Shown: positions 1 through 5,663 of the stretch, in pieces | Numbering within the stretch: position 1 is the first letter of the stretch | How the letters are laid out: every line of letters starts with the position of its first letter | Origin: Alphaproteobacteria bacterium | GTDB lineage: Bacteria; Pseudomonadota; Alphaproteobacteria; CAISOG01 | Direction of reading: 5' to 3' | Length of the DNA: 17,039 nucleotides | NCBI GenBank assembly: GCA_018883285.1 | Contig: VEQJ01000002.1 | Span: 1-17,039 of the forward strand | The notes under the pieces: generated by a model | Database searches by the model: none | Told to the model about the DNA's origin: nothing | Seen by the model: only the letters and a program-made list of their open reading frames with translations | Position numbers and translations under genes: made by a program

Positions 1-117
1 GAGGATTATCAAGAAACCATCTTAAACCATAACTTAACACCACGCAAAAGCCTCAACTGGCTCACCCCTCTTGAGGCCTTCACCCAAAATATCCACCTTG
101 TTGCACTTCAAACTTGA
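1..117 (+). CDS. IS30-like transposase, C-terminal fragment (5' part outside window)
   Basis: An open frame from the first base ends at TGA (115-117) and gives 38 residues. It contains PRKSLNWLTPLEAF followed by a VALQT end. IS30-family transposases finish with this kind of block (N-x-RPRK-x-LG-x-x-TP-x-E-x-F, then a short tail with VAL), so this is read as the last part of the DDE domain, just after the catalytic Glu. The right end of the element should lie somewhere in 118-172, but its inverted repeat cannot be confirmed without the other end. Whether the full transposase is intact cannot be judged from this window. The element abuts the 3' end of the PhaC-like gene, pointing tail to tail with it. 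Confidence 0.6.
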   Translation, partial: EDYQETILNHNLTPRKSLNWLTPLEAFTQNIHLVALQT

Positions 118-172
118 ATTCAGCTGGATTTGGTGATTTTTAAATTGGAACGACTATATATCCTTATCCGCG

Positions 173-1291
173 CTAAAGCCAATCGACAATCGGTTGCCAG
201 ACCTGTGGAATGACCTGGCGGCTGGCCATTAAGCCCAAATGACCAGTGTTGGCCATCAGAATTTTGGCGTTGCGCTGATCATCGGCCAGGCTTAGGGCGC
301 TGGCAGGCGGTACCAGCTTATCCCGCGCCGCCACCACCAGCAGCAAAGGGTGGGTCAGATGCGCCGCCACCATTGGCCGTTCAGCAATCTGCCATTGCCC
401 TATCGCTGGCTGATTTTGCACAAACCATCCCTGTAGGGTTTCGCGGGCAACCGGCGCCGTAAGGGGCACACCATCGTTCAACCAATCCTCCACCGCCACA
501 AAATCTTGCCAGGCCTGCCCATCCAGCTGGCTGGCGCGGCGAAATTTATCCATCACCGCCATGGGATCCCGCGCCAACAACATCAGTTGCAGGGCGGCGG
601 TCGGCAGTTGATGATGGCGTGCCAGCTGATCCTCAATCCATGGCCAAATCGCCTGAACCTGTTGCCCGTACTTTAGGCCATCGCCGCCGTGAAAGTTCCA
701 GGGGGTGGCCAACAGAATCAATCGGCTTAGCAGCGCTGGTGCCAACAGCGCCGCCGCCAGCGCCAGATTGCCGCCCATGCAATAGCCTAACAGCGCGGGT
801 GGCCTGCCCAACCATTGCCCCGCCGCCGCCAGCGCGGGCAACAACCCCTGCTGCACATAGGCATCCAACCCCCAATCCGCCTGGGCGGGCTGTGGTACCC
901 CCCAATCCAGCAGCAAGGGGGTCACCCCCGCCTGTTGCAGAAAAGCGATAAAACTTTTGCCGCCAGGATCGCCCGTGCTACCCTCCGGCGCGTCGCTTTG
1001 CAGATCAAAAATGCCTGCCCGATTGACCAGGGATGGCACAATCAGCACGGCCGGGCGATGGCTGCCCCCCTGCACCCCCTGCTCGGCGGGCGCCAACAAT
1101 CGCATATCATGACTTTGCCACAACAGCCGCGCCAGCTTGGCGGCCGCCCCGCCATTGCCAGCTTTTTGGGAAGACCCCCGCTGTTGCCGCTTCTGCTGCG
1201 AGGCTTGGCGATAGCGTTGATAGCCCTGGGCAACCTGTTGCATCTGATCCACCGACTGCCGCTGCATCTGTTGCAACAGTTGGGCGCTCAT
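173..1291 (-). CDS. PhaC-like alpha/beta hydrolase (class III-type PHA synthase family)
   Basis: The 372-residue protein has an alpha/beta-hydrolase fold with a cysteine nucleophile in GYCMGG (Cys171), the GxCxGG lipase-like box of polyhydroxyalkanoate synthases. The rest of the triad is Asp324 (AARDKLVPP) and His351 (NTGHLGLM). VEDWLNDGVPL near residue 270 also matches the PhaC pattern. Size fits class III PhaC (about 355 aa) rather than class I (about 590 aa). A short Gln-rich helical N-terminus (residues 1-40) precedes the domain. The likely role is polymerising hydroxyacyl-CoA on the PHA granule surface with a partner subunit; an inactive or depolymerase-like role is possible. The longer frame back to 1480 overlaps the upstream gene; ATG at 1291 lies 13 bases after that gene's stop and is preferred, although its Shine-Dalgarno is poor. 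It is the last gene of a three-gene unit. Confidence 0.75.
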   Translation of the reverse strand: MSAQLLQQMQRQSVDQMQQVAQGYQRYRQASQQKRQQRGSSQKAGNGGAAAKLARLLWQSHDMRLLAPAEQGVQGGSHRPAVLIVPSLVNRAGIFDLQSDAPEGSTGDPGGKSFIAFLQQAGVTPLLLDWGVPQPAQADWGLDAYVQQGLLPALAAAGQWLGRPPALLGYCMGGNLALAAALLAPALLSRLILLATPWNFHGGDGLKYGQQVQAIWPWIEDQLARHHQLPTAALQLMLLARDPMAVMDKFRRASQLDGQAWQDFVAVEDWLNDGVPLTAPVARETLQGWFVQNQPAIGQWQIAERPMVAAHLTHPLLLVVAARDKLVPPASALSLADDQRNAKILMANTGHLGLMASRQVIPQVWQPIVDWL

Positions 1292-1304
1292 GGGTGGGGG
1301 TAGG

Positions 1305-1727
1305 CTAAGCGGGGGTGAAGCCCCCTGCCCGCTGCTGCTGTTCCAATCGCGCCAACCGTTGCTCAAGCTGATCCAATCGATTGGCCAGCCGTTGTAGGGC
1401 ATCATGGTCATCGGACTGATCCGCCGGATTGGTAGGCGATGAAGCAGGTGATGGAGCCGGTGATGGAGGGGCGCCCGCAAAGGGGGAGGCCGCCCCCGTG
1501 GGCGCGGTCATACCCTGGCTTGCCAACCATTCCTGCCAACGCAACCATTGCTGGCTGGCCTGTGCCAGGGTTTGCGGATCGGTGAGCCACTGATTGATAC
1601 GCTGTTGCCACCATCCCAACAACTGTTCGGCGGCATCGGCGGTTGCCTTGGCATCGTCGTGGCCAGGCGAATTGGTTCCACCGCCAGGATCGCTGTGGGT
1701 TTTGCCATGGTCGGGGGGTGGTATCAT
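1305..1727 (-). CDS. small coiled-coil protein, probable PhaE/phasin-like partner of the PhaC-like enzyme
   Basis: This 140-residue protein has three parts. The N-terminal helical part is rich in Trp and Gln (LLGWWQQRINQWL, QQWLRWQEWLASQGM, about residues 36-72). A Pro/Ala/Ser-rich linker follows (about 75-105), then a C-terminal heptad-like helix (LANRLDQLEQRLARLEQQQ, about 113-131). Trp/Gln-rich helices followed by a C-terminal coiled coil resemble the PhaE subunit of class III PHA synthases, but this protein is less than half of PhaE's usual length. It lies 22 bases after the EAL gene and 13 bases before the PhaC-like gene, so co-transcription is likely. A role as a granule-associated or synthase-activating partner is inferred from position and shape, not from a firm family match. 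Confidence 0.55.
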   Translation of the reverse strand: MIPPPDHGKTHSDPGGGTNSPGHDDAKATADAAEQLLGWWQQRINQWLTDPQTLAQASQQWLRWQEWLASQGMTAPTGAASPFAGAPPSPAPSPASSPTNPADQSDDHDALQRLANRLDQLEQRLARLEQQQRAGGFTPA

Positions 1728-1749
1728 CCAGCCAGCTTTTCATCACAAG

Positions 1750-2577
1750 TTATTTTTTCTTCACCGCCGCCGCCGCCAACGCCTCAGCCTTTTCGGCGAT
1801 GACCTGTCCAACCGCGTTATCCAACAAACGGAATGGCGATTCGCCCGATTGACTATCCAAGCCAAGGTCAGGCTTGCCAATCAAAAAGCCCTGCACATAC
1901 GGCACGCCCAGCGCCTCAAGAAAATCAATTTGCGACATAAATTCAATACCGCCCGCTATCAAACCAACCTGGTTATCTTCGGCATATTGGCGAATCAGGT
2001 TAAAGGCGTTAAAGGTGCCGCTGGTATAGGTTGATTGGCATAGCCGATCAACAAACATCTGATCCAGTTTGGCAAAATCAACCCCAACCCCAAACAATTG
2101 TGCCAACAGGCGGTCGATATCCGCCGCCAGCTCATCTTCGCGGAAATTGAGATTGTCAAAGGCCAACCGAACCCCGCTGGCACGCAATAAGGCCAGGGTA
2201 TTGGCATGAGGCAACCATTGGCTTATCAGCAAAATATCGCTGAGCTCCAAAATCAACCGCGGGCGCAGGTCGGGTGTGACCAACTGGTCAAAGGCGGCCA
2301 GCCAATCGGCGTCGCCAATTGTTTCGGGCAAAATATTGAGGCCAAGGTTCAGTCGGGGATTGGCCTGCAACCACGCCACCGCCAAGGCCAAGATATGAGC
2401 ATCAAAAGCGGCCATCAGCTGCTTATCCTGCAAGCTGGGCAGAAATTGCATCGGGATCAAAAAGCGCTGTTGATACTCCACCCGCGCTAACCCCTCATGG
2501 TACAGGATTTGGCGGTTGCTGTTGGCTACAGGCATAAAGGCCAAACGCAGGCAAACATCGGTCATGGATTCATGCAT
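1750..2577 (-). CDS. degenerate EAL-domain protein (c-di-GMP phosphodiesterase-like, probably non-catalytic)
   Basis: The 275-residue single-domain protein can be aligned by eye to the EAL fold: YHEGL (Glu28), NILPE (Asn81), LELSD (Glu111), LAFDNL (Asp141-Asn142), AKLDQ (Lys170), LIAGGIE (Glu212) and VQGFLIGKP (Gln229). Active enzymes carry DDFGTG and AEGVE at two of these places. Here the second Asp is Asn142 and the first Glu of AEGVE is Gly209, so hydrolysis of c-di-GMP is probably lost while substrate binding may remain. There is no GGDEF, PAS or membrane segment, so it should be cytoplasmic. The C-terminal tail is Ala/Lys-rich. It is the first gene of the unit with the PhaE-like and PhaC-like genes. 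Start candidates are Met1 and Met5 (2565); neither has a clear Shine-Dalgarno. Confidence 0.75.
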   Translation of the reverse strand: MHESMTDVCLRLAFMPVANSNRQILYHEGLARVEYQQRFLIPMQFLPSLQDKQLMAAFDAHILALAVAWLQANPRLNLGLNILPETIGDADWLAAFDQLVTPDLRPRLILELSDILLISQWLPHANTLALLRASGVRLAFDNLNFREDELAADIDRLLAQLFGVGVDFAKLDQMFVDRLCQSTYTSGTFNAFNLIRQYAEDNQVGLIAGGIEFMSQIDFLEALGVPYVQGFLIGKPDLGLDSQSGESPFRLLDNAVGQVIAEKAEALAAAAVKKK

Positions 2578-2791
2578 TCAATTAAGGATGGAACGATGAT
2601 GATAGTCGGGAAAAGGGTGAGAGTGAAGGGGATAACCCCAAAAAAGCATTGCCCCAGCGCCTACAGCCTTTGAAAACTCTTACCACCCCCCAACAAACCA
2701 AGCCAAGACGATAAGAACTGCGTGCAGTTTTGGCAACTTATCCGCTATAGTACCCAATCAATTCTTAACAGATCATCACCACAGGGGCATT

Positions 2792-3400
2792 ATGCGGCTT
2801 TCACCCTTTATACGGGTTAGCATTGGTGTGCTGGGCGGTTCCTTTAACCCCCCGCACCACGGCCATGTAGCAATCAGCCTGCTGGCGCGCAAAAAATTGC
2901 GGCTGAATCAGATTGTTTGGATGGTGTCGCCGCAAAACCCGCTGAAAAGCCCGGTGGGGATGGCACCCTTTGCGGCCAGGCACCGCGCCTGTCAACAGAT
3001 TACCCGCAACCTGCCGATTATGGTCAGCAACCTTGAGCAGCAGTGGCAAAGCTTTTACAGCATTGATACCCTGCAACGGCTGAAAAAACGCTTTCCCCGC
3101 ATTCGTTGGGTTTTCATGATGGGCAGCGACAATTTTGGCCAGCTGCACCGCTGGCGCCGCTATCAAAATCTGATGCGTCAGGTGCCGCTTGCGGTGTTTG
3201 GGCGGCCGTGCTACAATTCATCTGTTAAACTTAGTAGGGTAGGCCATCGTTACCGTCGCAACCGTGTTGTTACCCCATCAGCGATCCGACACCGTCGGGC
3301 ACTGCCCTCCTGGACTTTTGTCTCTGAAAGTTGGTATCACATCTCCGCTTCAGCAATCCGGCACCGGTTGGCTGGTCGCCCATGGCATGAGGTCGCATGA
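2792..3400 (+). CDS. nadD: nicotinate-nucleotide adenylyltransferase
   Basis: NadD joins nicotinate mononucleotide and ATP to form deamido-NAD in NAD synthesis. The 202-residue protein shows the nucleotidyltransferase signature GGSFNPPHHGH (residues 15-25), the substrate-loop block SPQNPLKS, the MMGSDNFGQLHRW block and the C-terminal ISASAIR, a slight variant of the ISSTxIR motif. Length is normal. ATG at 2792 follows AGGGG at 2783-2787. The order nadD-rsfS-rlmH is widely conserved in proteobacteria and supports the call. A possible -10 (TATAGT, 2746-2751) lies upstream, but no convincing -35 pairs with it. The stop codon overlaps the ATG of a small ORF (ATGA). Confidence 0.95.
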   Translation: MRLSPFIRVSIGVLGGSFNPPHHGHVAISLLARKKLRLNQIVWMVSPQNPLKSPVGMAPFAARHRACQQITRNLPIMVSNLEQQWQSFYSIDTLQRLKKRFPRIRWVFMMGSDNFGQLHRWRRYQNLMRQVPLAVFGRPCYNSSVKLSRVGHRYRRNRVVTPSAIRHRRALPSWTFVSESWYHISASAIRHRLAGRPWHEVA

Positions 3401-3567
3401 CCATTCCTGCTAACACCAGCGTTGCCAATCATGGCGTTCATGGTCATTCGGACAATAACAGTGTTTTGAGTTGTTTCAGCCACCACCAGCCGCCGCAGCT
3501 TCAATCACCCTTGCCCAACGCTTTTACGATTTTTTCCCTTTCCACCCCCTCTCCACTTAGTTGTTAA
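3397..3567 (+). CDS. candidate small ORF between nadD and rsfS (56 aa)
   Basis: This ORF starts at an ATG that overlaps the nadD stop in an ATGA arrangement and ends with TAA at 3565-3567. That stop is embedded in the rsfS Shine-Dalgarno (TAAGGAG). It fills the whole nadD-rsfS gap. The peptide begins MTIPANTSVANHGVHGHSD and is rich in Ser, Pro, His and Gln, with no recognisable domain, signal peptide or membrane helix. The geometry suggests translational coupling from nadD through this frame into rsfS. Against it, the composition is not clearly protein-like and it may be a chance frame in a transcribed spacer. No family is recognised. Confidence 0.3.
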   Translation: MTIPANTSVANHGVHGHSDNNSVLSCFSHHQPPQLQSPLPNAFTIFSLSTPSPLSC

Positions 3568-3571
3568 GGAG
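3566..3571 (+). promoter_or_regulatory. Shine-Dalgarno deciding the rsfS start
   Basis: AAGGAG lies 8 bases upstream of the ATG at 3580. The longer in-frame start at GTG 3571 overlaps this site and can be dismissed. The stop of the preceding small ORF shares its first A bases. Confidence 0.75.
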
Positions 3572-3579
3572 TGCCCCCC

Positions 3580-4080
3580 ATGCATGTCGCCAAAACCGTT
3601 CGCCTAACCCCGTCTGATCCAACCCCGCCTGCCGTGGCCAGTGTTTTGCAGCATGTGTTGACCGTGCTGGAAGATGGTAAGGCGGAATCGCCGGTGGTCA
3701 TCAACCTGGCGGGCAAAAGCACCATGGCCGACTTTATGGTGATTGCCAGCGGCCAGTCGCAGCGGCAGGTTGGTGCGCTGTGCAACCGCCTGGTCGAATC
3801 GCTTAAGGCCACCTTTCGGCTGAACAGCGGGGTTGAGGGGATGCCGAACGCCGATTGGGTGGTGTTGGATATTGGTGACGTCATCGTCCACCTGTTTCGG
3901 CCAGAAATCCGCGAATTCTATCAGCTGGAAAAAATGTGGGGTGCCAGCTTTCCGGAAAGCGAAGCCTCCGCCAGCTCTTCGGCCACGTTTCAAGAATCCT
4001 TGGCAAAATCGGCTCCCAATATGGCTGGGGCAGGGCGTGGTGCGGGTGTAAGCGCATCGATGTCATCCCCCACCGCCTAA
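3580..4080 (+). CDS. rsfS: ribosomal silencing factor RsfS (Iojap family)
   Basis: RsfS binds ribosomal protein L14 on the 50S subunit and blocks joining with 30S during starvation. The 166-residue protein has the family core: ADFMVIASGQSQRQV, then EGMPNADWVVLDIGDVIVH, then FRPEIREFYQLEKMWG. After the core, about 40 residues of Ala/Ser-rich low-complexity tail extend beyond the usual end of the family and look unstructured. The start at 3580 is set by a well-placed AAGGAG. It sits in the conserved nadD-rsfS-rlmH order, with rlmH starting 15 bases after its stop. Confidence 0.95.
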   Translation: MHVAKTVRLTPSDPTPPAVASVLQHVLTVLEDGKAESPVVINLAGKSTMADFMVIASGQSQRQVGALCNRLVESLKATFRLNSGVEGMPNADWVVLDIGDVIVHLFRPEIREFYQLEKMWGASFPESEASASSSATFQESLAKSAPNMAGAGRGAGVSASMSSPTA

Positions 4081-4095
4081 CGCCTGTTATTCGCC

Positions 4096-4578
4096 ATGGT
4101 TGGTGCCGGCTGGGCGCTTCGCCTAAGAATTCTCAGCCTGGGGCGCAGCGCGGGCAATGACCCCTTTTTGCCGTTGGTGATGCAGTATCAGCAGCGGTTG
4201 CAGCAGCCAGGGTGTGACCTAATCGAACTGCCAGCAGCCAGTGGCCTTGGCGCCGCACGCCTGACGCAGGAGGCCGCCAAGATTCAGGCCAAATGCACCG
4301 CCACCCACCGCCGATTGATCCTGGACGAACGGGGACAAAATTTGACCAGCCCCGCCCTGGCCAAGCTGTTGCAGGATTGGCAAGATGCGGGCGCGCGCGG
4401 GGTGGATGTGATTGTTGGCGGCGATCAGGGGTTGGATGGAGACTTACGGCGCAGCGGTGATGCCCTGCTGGCCTTTGGTCAGGCCACCTGGCCGCACAAA
4501 TTGGTGCGGGTGATGGTGTTGGAACAGCTGTATCGCGCCCGCCAACTTATCCTCGGCCACCCCTATCACCATGGTTAG
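4096..4578 (+). CDS. rlmH: 23S rRNA (pseudouridine-1915-N3)-methyltransferase RlmH
   Basis: RlmH is a SPOUT-class methyltransferase that uses SAM to methylate pseudouridine 1915 in helix 69 of 23S rRNA on the assembled ribosome. The 160-residue protein shows the family blocks LRILSLGR near the start, LDERGQNLTSPALA in the middle, the SAM-knot region VIVGGDQGLDG, then TWPHKLVRVMVLEQLYRA and the invariant GHPYHHG ending. Length matches the family (about 155 aa). ATG at 4096 gives about 8 residues before the conserved LRI; no strong Shine-Dalgarno is visible, so coupling to rsfS translation is likely. Confidence 0.95.
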   Translation: MVGAGWALRLRILSLGRSAGNDPFLPLVMQYQQRLQQPGCDLIELPAASGLGAARLTQEAAKIQAKCTATHRRLILDERGQNLTSPALAKLLQDWQDAGARGVDVIVGGDQGLDGDLRRSGDALLAFGQATWPHKLVRVMVLEQLYRARQLILGHPYHHG

Positions 4579-4717
4579 CCGCGACAGGTTTTCCCTTCCG
4601 GCGCCCTATTCCAGCTTGGCGCGGCGACTGGCAATAGCAGGCCTATCCAAATTATTTTGCCCATCCCTGCGCTTAACCCTTGCTTTACAGGTCTTATCGT
4701 ATTATTTAAGGCGGTAT

Positions 4718-4793
4718 GTCCCCTTCGTCTAGAGGCCTAGGACACTACCCTTTCAAGGTAGCGACACGGGTTCGAATCCCGTAGGGGACGCCA
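4718..4793 (+). tRNA. tRNA-Glu (anticodon TTC), CCA encoded
   Basis: A 76-base cloverleaf can be folded by hand. The 7-bp acceptor stem pairs GTCCCCT with AGGGGAC. The anticodon stem pairs CTACC (4745-4749) with GGTAG (4757-4761), and loop CTTTCAA puts TTC at 4752-4754. The T-arm contains GGTTCGAATCC. The discriminator base is G4790, followed by a genomic CCA at 4791-4793. The gene lies 139 bases after rlmH. A weak hairpin with a six-T run at about 4805-4828 may act as terminator. An AT-rich gene follows directly, and tRNA 3' ends are common integration targets. Confidence 0.95.
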
Positions 4794-4904
4794 TTTTCGA
4801 TAGGAAAGCGGCAGTTGACAGCTTTTTTCAAAGCTCAATTTTGACCACTGAACACCAAGATATCTTTCCTCTCATTCAATGAGAAGAATATAGCAACCAA
4901 AACC

Positions 4905-5624
4905 ATGACGATTAACCAGGACGCAGAAAATTTATATCGTCCCGTATTACTAAACTGCTATTGGGTTAAATGTGGTATTGGTCTGTACGAAGGAATTGCT
5001 AAGCACGCAAAAGAAATAAATAAGAAACATGGACATTTTTTTGGTGTTACGATGCAGTTCTCTATGCATGAAGCTATCAATTGCTTATGCAAGATTTACG
5101 ATAAATCAAATAAAGGTTACAAAAAACATACCGTATACGAACTTCTAAATTTTTTAAAAACCACCGATATATTAAACACAAAAGATAATTTTTATATTAA
5201 AACAATGTATAAACGGGAGTTAGAAGAGTTAGGATTATCAGAAATAAATAATTTTTTAAACGAAGACATAAAATTTGAAAAAATAAAAAAAGAATTCTTT
5301 GATTATTTTGAAAAAAATATTCCCAATAAAGACAGCAACGATACTCTTTCCAAGTTATTCAAATACAGAGATAAGGTTTTGGCTCATACAGAAATTTTAA
5401 AGACCGAAAACATACATGAACTTACATATTTGCCACCTATTGAAGAAATGGAAAAATTAAACAATTGGGCTATAAAATTTATAGACTTGTTTTGTAATTT
5501 TTTTGATTTTTCGTCTCCAAGTATTAACGTTTGCTCCCGAATGGCTGCTCTTAATGTGGTAAAAAAGGTTTTAGAAAAAAATCTATCAACCCCTGAAGAA
5601 GAAGATGACTTTTACAAGCGATAA
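4905..5624 (+). CDS. AbiU2-type HEPN-like protein, candidate phage-defence gene
   Basis: The 239-residue, largely helical protein is encoded in DNA far richer in A and T than its neighbours, with many AAA, ATA and TTT codons, a sign of horizontal transfer. KYRDKVLAHTE near the C-terminal third contains R155-x5-H161, which fits the Rx4-6H motif of HEPN RNases; the RDKxxAH form is typical of the AbiU2-like HEPN family. The N-terminal helices (LYEGIAKHAKEIN, then HEAINCLCKIYDKS) also resemble that family, where a Leu/Phe-D pair precedes a basic stretch. HEPN proteins of this kind often cleave RNA to abort phage infection. No partner toxin or antitoxin gene is adjacent. It sits 111 bases after tRNA-Glu and is convergent to sucA. 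The assignment rests on motif and pattern only. Confidence 0.55.
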   Translation: MTINQDAENLYRPVLLNCYWVKCGIGLYEGIAKHAKEINKKHGHFFGVTMQFSMHEAINCLCKIYDKSNKGYKKHTVYELLNFLKTTDILNTKDNFYIKTMYKRELEELGLSEINNFLNEDIKFEKIKKEFFDYFEKNIPNKDSNDTLSKLFKYRDKVLAHTEILKTENIHELTYLPPIEEMEKLNNWAIKFIDLFCNFFDFSSPSINVCSRMAALNVVKKVLEKNLSTPEEEDDFYKR

Positions 5625-5663
5625 GTTACTGTAAGCCCCTATAAACAGGTCATACTACCTCTC

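Noticed and set aside
2716..2729. Inverted repeat AACTGC-GT-GCAGTT upstream of nadD as an operator
   Set aside because: Six-base arms occur often by chance and no regulator is suggested by the context.
2731..2745. Sigma-54-like GG-N10-GC spacing upstream of nadD
   Set aside because: Only the GG and GC and part of the -24 element match; the -12 element reads CCGC instead of TTGC.
4571..4732. A 53-codon frame starting at ATG 4571, overlapping the rlmH end and running into tRNA-Glu
   Set aside because: It ends inside the tRNA gene and has no family resemblance; coding overlap with a tRNA is unlikely.
4783..5663. Possible tRNA-associated integration island with an att repeat of the tRNA-Glu 3' end
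   Set aside because: No repeat of the tRNA 3' sequence was found after the AT-rich gene, and no integrase is present.
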